A stretch of 64,000 bases of DNA from JAUXEH01 sp965533275 (lineage in GTDB: Bacteria > Acidobacteriota > Aminicenantia > Aminicenantales > Aminicenantaceae): assembly GCA_965533275.1 (NCBI GenBank), contig CBESWG010000008.1, positions 1-64,000 of the forward strand, read 5' to 3'. A program made the translations under genes and the position numbers. The stretch's first letter is position 1. Each line of letters opens with the position of its first letter. A model generated the notes under the pieces. That model was given only the letters and a program-made list of their open reading frames with translations. It was not told the origin of the DNA and searched no databases. This document shows positions 1 through 7,323 of this stretch, piece by piece.

Positions 1-1
1 C

Positions 2-538
2 GGAAGAGCCGTAGTTTATCCAATTTACAAAGGGACATTCGAGCGCAGAGATCCCAAATTGGCTTCGATACACACCGGGGATAACAGCCATTTTTATACT
101 CAATACCTGATTAAGCTTGTCCAAGATTTGAAAAGAAGCATCGATTATTTAGAAACTCGAGAGGACATTGACATCGATAAACTAGCTTATTTCGGTTTCA
201 GCTGGGGTGGGCAATTAGGGGCAATTATTCCGGCAGTAGAAGCCCGCCTTAAGATTAGTATATTAAAGGTAGGAGGCATGTGGGGATACACACGCCCTGA
301 AGCCAATGAAATTAACTATGTTACCAGGGTTAAGATCCCAACCTTGATGCTCAACGGAAAATACGATATGACATTTCCGTTTGAGACAACTGTAAAGCCG
401 ATGTATGATCTATTAGGAACGCCCGATGAACACAAAGTATTAAGGATCTATCCAACAGACCATTTCATCCCAATAAGCGAACAGGTTAGGGAAACGTTGG
501 CCTGGCTCGATCGTTATTTAGGGCCGGTGAATAGATAA
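2..538 (+). CDS. C-terminal part of an alpha/beta hydrolase (prolyl-oligopeptidase / dienelactone-hydrolase type), 5' truncated by the window
   Basis: The reading frame is open from base 2, so the start lies upstream of the window and about 178 residues are visible. The nucleophile elbow GFSWGG is followed by a likely acid in LNGKYDMTF and a catalytic His in TDHFIP, in the order Ser-Asp-His expected of an alpha/beta-hydrolase. The visible start (VVYPIYKGTFERRD) resembles hydrolase domains that follow a Ser/Thr protein kinase domain in Acidobacteria-like genomes. The full gene may therefore be a kinase-hydrolase fusion, but the kinase part cannot be seen here. The end is a TAA after GPVNR. Confidence is high for the fold and low for the fusion and substrate. 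Confidence 0.8.
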   Translation, partial: GRAVVYPIYKGTFERRDPKLASIHTGDNSHFYTQYLIKLVQDLKRSIDYLETREDIDIDKLAYFGFSWGGQLGAIIPAVEARLKISILKVGGMWGYTRPEANEINYVTRVKIPTLMLNGKYDMTFPFETTVKPMYDLLGTPDEHKVLRIYPTDHFIPISEQVRETLAWLDRYLGPVNR

Positions 539-551
539 TAACTACAGATAA

Positions 552-677
552 ATAAAAAATTTAAAAGCGAAAGCCATCGAGCAGTACCAGAAATTCCCCA
601 CCCTCTGGAAGGACGCCGATCCCGGCCTCCCTGAAGTGGCGGATGCGAGGGAGAGGTTAGCTGGGTTGAAGCAGTAG
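552..677 (+). pseudogene. Relic of the 3' end of a TPR-containing gene (probably a Ser/Thr kinase-TPR protein)
   Basis: An open frame without a start codon follows a TAA at 549-551 and ends at TAG 675-677. It encodes about 40 residues including IEQYQKFPTLWKDADPG and ADARERLAGLKQ. This resembles the last TPR helix and tail of the large kinase-TPR proteins common in Acidobacteria-like genomes, where the tail reads roughly as E-Y-x-K-F-L-x-L-W-K-D-A-D-P-G. No upstream coding part remains, because only 13 bases separate it from the stop of the preceding hydrolase. The most likely reading is a fragment left by deletion or recombination between paralogous kinase genes. The family match is from memory. 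Confidence 0.55.
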
Positions 678-935
678 TAGCCCTCTCACCTAACCGATTG
701 ACAGCCCACACTAAGAATATATAACTACTGGTGGTGAGTGCATCTGGTCATGCTCACACCTCTTCCAATGCAGTTTTCAGTAGGAGAATTTTGTGAGATT
801 GTTTTAAAATACTCTTTAGCACGTCAGAGACTTGGCCAACCCAGCCGATTCCCTCCGCTACGAATAGGGATCGCCACAGTAAGGATCGCCACTACAGGGC
901 TCACTTCTCTAACAAAAGTGTGGAGGTGTCGCGCG
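678..935. other. Intergenic stretch without a recognised gene
   Basis: Together with the preceding relic this makes a 397-base gap between coding genes. It is more A/T-rich than its surroundings. A short direct repeat, GGATCGCCAC twice separated by five bases, lies near 868-892. I see no convincing hairpin terminator for either flanking gene and no tRNA or other RNA gene. Confidence 0.4.
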
Positions 936-1679
936 CTAGAGCAAGCGCAGCAGTTTGGTGTATCCGGACCGGCTGACGGGCAGCGTATGGCCGCCCTTCA
1001 GGATCGCGATCCGGCTGTCCTTGGTGTAGGGCTCGATCTTGCTCAGGTGGCTGATGTTGAGCAGGTAGGAGCGATGGATGCGGATGAAGAGCCTCTCATC
1101 CAGGAGTTTTTCTAAACGGGACAGCGTCTCCTTCTTGAGGAAAGAACCCTCCCGCGTGTGGATGCCGACGTAATCGTCCTGGGCCTCGAAATAGACGATG
1201 TCTTCAGCGGCGATGATGTAGACGTTGGCCCGGTCCCGGACCAGGATCCGATCCAGGGGCTTGTTCCGCTCCTGGCGGTCGGCCAGCAGGGCATCCATTG
1301 GCGGGGACGACTTCGCCTCCAGCCGCTCGTTCACCTTGGCAAATGTCGTCTCCAGCCGTTCCGGCCGGACCGGCTTGAGGATGTAGTCCAGAGCGTGTGA
1401 CTCGAACGCCTTCAAAGCGTATTCGTCGTAGGCCGTGACAAAGACGACATAGGGCGGATCATCCCCCAGAAGCTCCAGCACATCGAACCCATCCAGCTTG
1501 GGCATCTGAATATCCAGGAAGACGATGTCGGGCCGGTTCTCGTTGATGGCCTTGACCGCCTCGAAGCCGTTGGAACACTCGCCCACGATCTCGATATCCT
1601 CGAATCCGGACAGCGCCTCGACCAGGGCTTCCCGAGCCAAAGGTTCATCATCGACGATCAGGACACTCTTGCTGTTCAT
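936..1679 (-). CDS. LytTR-family response regulator
   Basis: This is a 247-residue response regulator. The receiver domain (about residues 4-120) has the acidic pair D10/D11, the phosphoacceptor D56 in FLDIQMP, T82 and K102. A LytTR DNA-binding domain fills about 140-247 (IVYFEAQDDYVGIHT, then FIRIHRSYLLN). It is the partner of the LytS-type kinase encoded immediately upstream: ATG at 1679-1677 overlaps the kinase stop as ATGA, which implies translational coupling. It should bind promoter DNA after phosphorylation. The third gene of the operon is LiaF-like, which suggests a role in sensing cell-envelope perturbation (inference). Targets are unknown. Confidence 0.93.
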   Translation of the reverse strand: MNSKSVLIVDDEPLAREALVEALSGFEDIEIVGECSNGFEAVKAINENRPDIVFLDIQMPKLDGFDVLELLGDDPPYVVFVTAYDEYALKAFESHALDYILKPVRPERLETTFAKVNERLEAKSSPPMDALLADRQERNKPLDRILVRDRANVYIIAAEDIVYFEAQDDYVGIHTREGSFLKKETLSRLEKLLDERLFIRIHRSYLLNISHLSKIEPYTKDSRIAILKGGHTLPVSRSGYTKLLRLL

Positions 1680-2818
1680 GCCTCTCCCCCCTCACTCGAT
1701 CCAGGGGCGGCCTCGGGTTTATCCCTTGCCTCGGCTTCTCCTTCCGCTCGTTCCTCTGCTGCCGTCCCTCTCCTCGGCAGCCGGAGCGTGACCCTGAAGG
1801 ACGCCTCGTCCCGGCCGACGGCCATCCCCGCCTCGTCCCCATAGGCGCCCGCCAGCCTCTTCTTCAACCCTGATAGGCCGTACCCCTCTCGCTGTCTTGC
1901 CTGGGCGCCCGTCTCCACGGGATTCTCCACTTCGATAATCAGCATCCCGGGTGTCTTCTCGACCGATATCTTCAAGAGGCCTTCTTCAATGGACTGTTCG
2001 AAGCCGTGTTTCACGGCGTTTTCCACAAGCGGCAGGAAGGTAAAGGGCGGCAGCATCTCCTCCAGGGCCTCAGACGCGACGTTAAAATCATACCGCAGGC
2101 GCTCACCCAGACGCATCTTCTCGATCCCCAGGTAGTCGTAGATGTGGTCCCGCTCGTCCCGGACCCTGACCCATTCCTTCTGCCCATGATCCAGGCTGTA
2201 GCGCAGGAAACCAGCCAGCTTCAGTATGATCTCCTGCGCCAATTCCGGAGACTTCCGCGTCAGCATGCCCAAGGAGGTCAGGCTGTTGAACAGGAAATGC
2301 GGATGGATGGAGGCCCTGAGGGATCCCAGCTCTGCCGAGCGGGCCGAAAGAAGGCTCTCCAGGGCCTTCTGCTCCGCCTGGCGGCTCCTGTCCAGCGCCA
2401 GGACCATGTAGTAGATCAGGGAAAACATGAAGTAGAGGAAGAGTCCGACAGCCAGCAGCAGGGGGAGCGCCTGATCGAAACGCCCCCTCCACAGAGGGGC
2501 TCCGCCCAAGTCGTCCAGGACCTCGCTGTACAGGAGTCCCAGCAGCAGCCAGGCTCCTGTCATGAGGATGGCAGCGGCGACATGCCGCAGGAGCAGCTGG
2601 GGGAGCCGATACCGTTCGGTGGAGAACGCCCGGCAGGGGAACCAGATGGACAGGCAGATGAAGAGTCCCACGCCCATGAAGGGACCGACCAGCACGGCGG
2701 AATCCGCCAGTGTCATCCCCCCCAGGCGGCTCTGCAGCAGGATGACACAAAAGGCGATGGGGCTCCAGAAGAGCCCCATCAGCACGAAGTGTCCCGGCGA
2801 TCTCAGAAAAGGATGCAT
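1676..2818 (-). CDS. LytS/YehU-type sensor histidine kinase
   Basis: This 380-residue membrane kinase has four to five hydrophobic segments in its first about 150 residues. A His_kinase domain follows with the phosphorylated His in IHPHFLFNSL, then a HATPase_c domain with the N box PLVENAVKHGF and the G box GYGLSGLKKRL. A charged Glu/Ala-rich tail of about 30 residues follows the ATPase. I chose the ATG at 2818, one base after the stop of the LiaF-like gene, over a TTG at 2836, because it has an AGGAA-type ribosome site. The gene ends in an ATGA overlap with the LytTR regulator. The hydrophobic input domain is not one I can name. Confidence 0.92.
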   Translation of the reverse strand: MHPFLRSPGHFVLMGLFWSPIAFCVILLQSRLGGMTLADSAVLVGPFMGVGLFICLSIWFPCRAFSTERYRLPQLLLRHVAAAILMTGAWLLLGLLYSEVLDDLGGAPLWRGRFDQALPLLLAVGLFLYFMFSLIYYMVLALDRSRQAEQKALESLLSARSAELGSLRASIHPHFLFNSLTSLGMLTRKSPELAQEIILKLAGFLRYSLDHGQKEWVRVRDERDHIYDYLGIEKMRLGERLRYDFNVASEALEEMLPPFTFLPLVENAVKHGFEQSIEEGLLKISVEKTPGMLIIEVENPVETGAQARQREGYGLSGLKKRLAGAYGDEAGMAVGRDEASFRVTLRLPRRGTAAEERAEGEAEARDKPEAAPGSSEGGEA

Positions 2819-2819
2819 C

Positions 2820-3515
2820 TCAGTTCCTGATCTCAACCCCTCCCATGATGGTGGTTGCCTTGATCGTTAACTTTTTGGGCGGCTTGCCCGTTTCCGCGTA
2901 GTTGGTCTTGTTGTCCATCCCTCCCAGCAGTGGAGTGCCCTGGACGTTCACCCGCCAGTGTTCGGGGACCCGGATCTCCACTCCGCCCATTATGACAAAA
3001 GAATCGAAGAACGCCTCTTCTCCCTTGAAATCGGCGTCCCGGAGATCGATCGTCCCCCCGCCCATTATGGCATCGACCTTTCCTCCCTTGAAATTCTGGG
3101 TGTTGAAGCGGAAGTCTCCTCCACCCAGGACAAAGGACAGGTTGATGTAGTCACTGGAGCCCGGCGGCTTGCCTGAAGTCCTCGAGAGCGCGCTCTTGAT
3201 CACGTAGAATCCGATGAGGATCAGGAAGAAGGGCCAGAGGTCCCCGATATCATAAGGAATGATAGATAAATTATGCAGCAGGAATAAGAGCCCGATCAGG
3301 ATCAGGATCAGCCCTCCCAGGGGTTGCCGGAATTCACGGGGCCGAGTGATCAGGCTCAGCCCGATCAGGATCAGGACGGCCGGCCAGAAATCCCAGACGT
3401 CGATCTCAGTGATATAGCCCATGTTCTGCAGCAGGAAGAGCAGCCCGACACAGATGATGGCCAGACCGATGATCAGCTTGGCGTCGAACACCACTTTGAC
3501 TTTTTTGTTTTCCAT
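2820..3515 (-). CDS. LiaF-like membrane protein (duplicated DUF5668-type transmembrane region plus LiaF C-terminal beta domain)
   Basis: The 231-residue protein has two near-repeated membrane units, each ending in D-x-W-P-x-x-L-I-L-I-G (WDFWPAVLILIG and GDLWPFFLILIG). About 100 residues of soluble Gly-rich beta structure follow, with three IMGG motifs. This is the architecture of LiaF/VraT-type proteins that inhibit envelope-stress kinases in Firmicutes. Start: the second of two adjacent ATGs (3515) is preferred because AAGGAG lies six bases upstream; the first ATG is too close. It is the first gene of an operon with the LytS-type kinase and LytTR regulator, so a modulatory role on that kinase is likely but inferred. 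Confidence 0.82.
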   Translation of the reverse strand: MENKKVKVVFDAKLIIGLAIICVGLLFLLQNMGYITEIDVWDFWPAVLILIGLSLITRPREFRQPLGGLILILIGLLFLLHNLSIIPYDIGDLWPFFLILIGFYVIKSALSRTSGKPPGSSDYINLSFVLGGGDFRFNTQNFKGGKVDAIMGGGTIDLRDADFKGEEAFFDSFVIMGGVEIRVPEHWRVNVQGTPLLGGMDNKTNYAETGKPPKKLTIKATTIMGGVEIRN

Positions 3516-3665
3516 CATTATCTCCTTGGAAACGATTTTGCGATCTCTCGATCACGACCTCATGATAAGCCCATAAAATCCGAGAAGATAGTGTTTTTCG
3601 GTGAACGCCCTCTGTGTGTCGGCGAATGGCACTGTGGTGAGTAGCAAAGCCCTCTCCGACCTCTC

Positions 3666-5027
3666 CTAAACCGAAGCGGCGGACTTGAGCGCATCGGCAA
3701 AGATCTCGATGCCCTTGAGGGCCAGGTCGCGGGTCAGGATCAGCGGCGGTAGGAAGCGGACCACGTTGTCATAGTGCCCTCCGATCTCGACCAGCAGTCC
3801 GTGCTGATGGCACAGCGTCCGCACCTTCTTGGCCAGCTCCGGGGCCGGCTCTTTCGTGGACTTGTCCCGGACGAGCTCCACTCCCAGCATCAGCCCTATT
3901 CCTCGCACGTCACCCACGATCCGGCTCTCCTGCTTGATGTCCTCCAACCAGGCCAGCATGGTTTCGCCCAGCTCGAGCGCATGGTCGGCCAGTTGGTTCT
4001 TAACCATAAAATCCAGGGCCGCGCTCCCGGCCGCATAGGCCACCATGTTCCCTCGGAAGGTCCCGATGTGTTTCCCGGGCGGCCAGGTGTTGAGCGATTC
4101 CCCGTAGGCGATCCCCGAGATGGGCAGGCCTATCCCGCCAAGAGCCTTGCTCATGGTCAGGATGTCCGGGACCACACCGGTATGCTCGAACGAGAACATC
4201 TTGCCGGTCCGGCAGAAGCCGGCCTGGATCTCGTCCAGGATCAGGAGGACCTCATGCTTCCTGCAGATCTCCCGAATTTCGGGCAGGTAACCCGGAGGGG
4301 GCACGACCGATCCTCCCTCTCCCTGGATGGCCTCGATGATCACGGCCGCCGGTTTCCCAACACCCGAATGTGGATCCTCCAGAACATGATCCAGGTAGGC
4401 GGCACACTCCAAGCCGCAGCTCTCCGGTTCGCGCCGGAACGGACAGCGGTAGCAGTAGGCATAAGGCACAAAATGGACCTCGGGGATGAGGGGGAGGAAA
4501 TCCTCCTTGAATCCCAGGCTGCTCGTCAGCGCCAGCGCCCCGGAGCTCATGCCGTGATAGCTCCCCTCAAACGCGATCAGGGGCACGCGCCCGCTGTTGG
4601 ATTTGGCCAGCTTCACGGCCGCCTCGACCGCGTCGGATCCCGTAGGCCCCCCAAAGAACACTCGATTCAGATCGGCAGGGAGGACCATCATGAGCTTCTC
4701 GACCAGCCGCATCCGGGCCGGAGTGGGAATATCCAGAGCATGCGTCAGCTCACCCAACTGCTCCCCGACCGCCTCCACAACCCCCGGATTGGTGTGGCCG
4801 ACGTTCATGACCGCCGCACCGCCGAAGAAATCGATGTACCGGTTCCCGTCCACGTCCTCGACGGTTGCCCCCCGGCCCCTCTGCAGGGCCATGGGCAGCC
4901 CGCGCGCATACGAAACGGCCGAGCCCTCATGCGTCTTCTGAAAGTCCAGGATCTCCCGGGACTTCGGCCCCGGCGGCTGCGCCCGGATCAGCGGCGCATC
5001 TGGAAATGAGAGTTCTGCAAAGTCCAT
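3666..5027 (-). CDS. Class III PLP aminotransferase (4-aminobutyrate / ornithine aminotransferase or amino-acid racemase type)
   Basis: This 453-residue enzyme is of normal class III length. DEIQAGFCRTG is the cofactor-ring aspartate motif, and TMSKALGGIGLPISG holds the Schiff-base lysine. It should transfer the amino group of an omega-amino acid or diamino acid to 2-oxoglutarate, or racemise a free amino acid, as some archaeal homologues do; the substrate cannot be read from sequence. The segment CYRCPFRREPESCGLEC near residue 190 holds four cysteines, a feature I recall from this subfamily. The ATG at 5027 follows GGAGGAG and is preferred over a TTG at 5042. A weak promoter lies at 5046-5075. 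Confidence 0.9.
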   Translation of the reverse strand: MDFAELSFPDAPLIRAQPPGPKSREILDFQKTHEGSAVSYARGLPMALQRGRGATVEDVDGNRYIDFFGGAAVMNVGHTNPGVVEAVGEQLGELTHALDIPTPARMRLVEKLMMVLPADLNRVFFGGPTGSDAVEAAVKLAKSNSGRVPLIAFEGSYHGMSSGALALTSSLGFKEDFLPLIPEVHFVPYAYCYRCPFRREPESCGLECAAYLDHVLEDPHSGVGKPAAVIIEAIQGEGGSVVPPPGYLPEIREICRKHEVLLILDEIQAGFCRTGKMFSFEHTGVVPDILTMSKALGGIGLPISGIAYGESLNTWPPGKHIGTFRGNMVAYAAGSAALDFMVKNQLADHALELGETMLAWLEDIKQESRIVGDVRGIGLMLGVELVRDKSTKEPAPELAKKVRTLCHQHGLLVEIGGHYDNVVRFLPPLILTRDLALKGIEIFADALKSAASV

Positions 5028-5045
5028 CCGCTCCTCCTGCAACGT

Positions 5046-5075
5046 ATTGTAGTATTAATTTTCGTTCCGAAGCAA
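5046..5075 (-). promoter_or_regulatory. Probable sigma-70 promoter of the class III aminotransferase gene
   Basis: On the minus strand TTGCTT (5075-5070) is followed by 18 bases and TACAAT (5051-5046). The -10 box matches the consensus at five of six positions; the -35 is weak. Confidence 0.42.
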
Positions 5076-5202
5076 ATCCCCGCCGGAGCACGCGCCCCTT
5101 CTGCCTCCGGACAAAAACCGAAGGCCTCCCTTCATGCACTCCCCTCAGCCAGAACTGTCCTCAAAAGAGGTCAGCTCCAGCTGCACCCCCAGGGGTTTCA
5201 CA

Positions 5203-5219
5203 CTGGCACACTTCTTGCA
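5203..5219 (+). promoter_or_regulatory. Sigma-54 (-24/-12) promoter of the 5260 barrel gene
   Basis: TGGCAC at 5204-5209, five bases, then TTGCA at 5215-5219 matches the sigma-54 consensus TGGCAC-N5-TTGC with exact GG-N10-GC spacing. Transcription should start near 5229, giving a leader of about 30 bases that carries AAGGAG before the ATG at 5260. Expression would therefore need an AAA+ enhancer-binding activator; none is encoded in the window. Confidence 0.8.
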
Positions 5220-5259
5220 AAATAGGCCGTGAAGCAACCGAAACAGCAAGGAGAGCGAG

Positions 5260-5691
5260 ATGAGGAAGACAGCATTGGCCGGAATCACAGCCCTCATGTT
5301 GGTCGGAGCGATGGCGGTCCCGGTATCCGGGCACAGCCCCAGGTTTCGCCCGCCCCAAAACTACCTGACCTTTTCCTTCGTGATCAATCCGTCCCAGATC
5401 GGCTACAAACATCACCTGGGGATGAACCTGTATGCGACCGGAGACATGATCTATCAGCACGATCAGAGCGACCTGCTCTTCCGGGCGGGCGGCGCCTACT
5501 ACATCCCCGTCAAGGTCCTCTTCTTCCGGTTCTATGGTGGTGCCGGCTACCAGTTCGCCCGCAACAGCGGGAACGAGTACGCCTATGCGGCCGTGGGAAC
5601 CCACTTCTGGTTCCTCTTCACAGAGGTCCTCCACCCGATCCAGAGCCGCGCAACGCCGGAGTATCGCTTGGGCTTCCAGGTGAAGTTTTAG
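5260..5691 (+). CDS. Small secreted outer-membrane beta-barrel-like protein
   Basis: The 143-residue protein starts with a Sec signal peptide (MRKTALAGITALMLVGAMAV, cleavage around residue 24). The rest alternates polar and aromatic residues (FRFYGGAGYQFARNSG, TEYRLGFQVKF-like end) and finishes with a C-terminal Phe, the signature of BAM-inserted barrels. I do not recognise the family. AAGGAG lies six bases before the ATG, and a consensus sigma-54 promoter lies 40 bases upstream, so it is under activator control. At about 120 mature residues it would form a small eight-stranded barrel at most. Confidence 0.75.
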   Translation: MRKTALAGITALMLVGAMAVPVSGHSPRFRPPQNYLTFSFVINPSQIGYKHHLGMNLYATGDMIYQHDQSDLLFRAGGAYYIPVKVLFFRFYGGAGYQFARNSGNEYAYAAVGTHFWFLFTEVLHPIQSRATPEYRLGFQVKF

Positions 5692-5723
5692 GAAGGAGTG
5701 GATTCAGATCTCAGGATCTGTAT

Positions 5724-6089
5724 TTACTCTATCTGCCTACGGATCTCGGCCAGCAGCTTGGGTTCGTCAAAGGGCTTGGCCAGATAGGTCTGGCCAGGAC
5801 AACCGGTATTCTTATCCTCTTCACTCTTGGACACAAGTGAAGTGAGAAAAATGATGGGGATGGACTTGGTGTTCGGGTTGCGTTTTAGAATCTCGGCCGC
5901 CTCACAACCATCCATTTCCGGCATCATGATATCCAGGACAATGAGATCGGGCCGCCAGCTCTTGGCAAGAAACACGGCATCTTTCCCGTTGGAGGCCTGG
6001 GCCAGCGAGAACCCATTCCCCGAAAGGCTTTCTTCCAGCATCTTGAGCATGATCTTGTCGTCGTCGACCACGAGGATCTTCTTTTTCAT
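5724..6089 (-). CDS. Single-domain response regulator (CheY-like receiver only)
   Basis: The 121-residue protein is a complete receiver domain with no output domain: acidic triad D9-D11, phosphoacceptor D53 in VLDIMMPEMDG, T83, and the conserved Lys in LAKPFDEP. It probably relays phosphate to a kinase or binds a partner protein. The ATG at 6089 has AAGGA seven bases upstream; an in-frame ATG at 6113 lacks a ribosome site. It lies 27 bases downstream of a second receiver-only gene and is probably cotranscribed with it. Confidence 0.9.
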   Translation of the reverse strand: MKKKILVVDDDKIMLKMLEESLSGNGFSLAQASNGKDAVFLAKSWRPDLIVLDIMMPEMDGCEAAEILKRNPNTKSIPIIFLTSLVSKSEEDKNTGCPGQTYLAKPFDEPKLLAEIRRQIE

Positions 6090-6116
6090 ATCGAGTTCCT
6101 TTTTGGGGACCATTGC

Positions 6117-6503
6117 CTAGAGCGCCATCCTCTTGCCGGGGAAGGCCTCATGGATGGCTGGAATAAGCTCATCCACCATGTTTCTCTTGACGATATATCG
6201 GCAGGCGCCGCTGGCTAAGGCTTCCTCTCGGTACTCTTCGATATCGTGTAAGGAAAGCACTATCACCTCTGTGCCCGGCATCTCTTCCCTGAGCAGCTTC
6301 GTTGATTCCAGGCCGTTCAGCCTCGGCATGCGGATGTCCATGAGCACAACATCCGGCTTGAGCTGCCGGGTCAGATCCAGGGCTTCCCGCCCGTTTTTGG
6401 CCTCACCAATGACCTCAATCTCTGAACTCGACCTCAGCAGCCGTTTGAGTAGATGTCGGAACTCCCAACTGTTGTCCGCGATCAAAACCGTGCGCTTTGG
6501 CAT
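6117..6503 (-). CDS. Single-domain response regulator with a variant acidic pocket (DN instead of DD)
   Basis: A receiver domain fills the 128 residues: phosphoacceptor Asp in LMDIRMPRLNG, then VLSLHD, and Lys in YIVKRN. The first acidic site reads IADNSWEF, so the second Mg-coordinating Asp is replaced by Asn, which may weaken phosphorylation or alter dephosphorylation. The sequence otherwise resembles NarL/FixJ-type receivers, but the helix-turn-helix output is absent. A TATACAAT sequence at 6539-6546 could be its -10 box, without a convincing -35. It precedes the other receiver gene by 27 bases. Confidence 0.88.
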   Translation of the reverse strand: MPKRTVLIADNSWEFRHLLKRLLRSSSEIEVIGEAKNGREALDLTRQLKPDVVLMDIRMPRLNGLESTKLLREEMPGTEVIVLSLHDIEEYREEALASGACRYIVKRNMVDELIPAIHEAFPGKRMAL

Positions 6504-6663
6504 ATGGTTCCCTAGCTAAATTCCACAGTATGAATCCTATTGTATACACTAAGATAGGCCAGGCTTCTCCCCCCCTCAATAGGGAGAAGACCTGAGTTTC
6601 AGCTAGGAAATCCCCTATTTTGGGCAGAATGCCCGGTTCACCGGAAGCCTGGAAGGTAAACGA

Positions 6664-7323
6664 TCAGCGCTCGCTGTCGACGATCCCCTTGCGGATGGCA
6701 TAACGCGTGAGGTCCGCGGTGCCGTGCAGGTCGAGTTTATCCATCAGGTGGGTGCGATGGGTTTCCACCGTCTTGGTACTGATGAATAGTTTTTTCGCGA
6801 TCTCTCGAGTGGAGGATCCCTCGGCGATGAGCTGCAGGACCTCGCGTTCCCGATCCGTCAGCAGATCGAAGGCATCTTCCCGCTTTTCCTCTCCGGCCCT
6901 CTGCACGTATTCATCAATGACCTTTCGGGAAATCGAGGGACTGAGGAAGGATTCTCCCTTCTTTACGGCACGAATGGCCGCGACCAGCTCTGTAGGCGCG
7001 GCTTTCTTGATTATGTAGCCGGACGCTCCCGCCCGGAGGATCTCGAACACATATTCTTCGTTGGTGTGCATGGTGAGGATCAAGACTTTGGTGTCCGGGT
7101 GTTTCTTGATGATCCGCCGTGTCGCCTCCAGCCCGTTGAGGACGGGCATTCCGATGTCCATCACCACAATGTGGGGCTTCAACTGCTCGACCAGTGCGAT
7201 GGCTTCGGTGCCATCCCCGGCCTCCCCGATGACGTCCACGTCACGCTCCGCATCCAGGAGCGACCTCAGGCCCTTGCGAACAATGGTGTGGTCATCGGCC
7301 AACACGACTCTTATGCTCTTCAT
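6664..7323 (-). CDS. NarL/FixJ-family response regulator (receiver plus LuxR-type HTH)
   Basis: The 219-residue protein has a receiver domain (ADDHTIVRKGL, phosphoacceptor in VVMDIGMPVLNG, Lys in IIKKAAP) and a GerE/LuxR helix-turn-helix (LTDREREVLQLIAEGSSTRE, KTVETHRTHLMDKL). It should be the DNA-binding partner of the hybrid kinase encoded just upstream: ATG at 7323 overlaps the kinase stop as ATGA, with GGAGAGAACGGAG before it. This is the classic pairing of a HisKA_3 kinase with a NarL regulator. A 160-base gap separates it from the receiver-only genes downstream. Confidence 0.94.
   Translation of the reverse strand: MKSIRVVLADDHTIVRKGLRSLLDAERDVDVIGEAGDGTEAIALVEQLKPHIVVMDIGMPVLNGLEATRRIIKKHPDTKVLILTMHTNEEYVFEILRAGASGYIIKKAAPTELVAAIRAVKKGESFLSPSISRKVIDEYVQRAGEEKREDAFDLLTDREREVLQLIAEGSSTREIAKKLFISTKTVETHRTHLMDKLDLHGTADLTRYAIRKGIVDSER

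Noticed and set aside
6590..6660. Small hairpins GGGCA-GAA-TGCCC and CCGGT-TC-ACCGG after the LuxR-type regulator as a terminator.
   Set aside because: Stems are only 5 bp and there is no U-tract in the direction of transcription.
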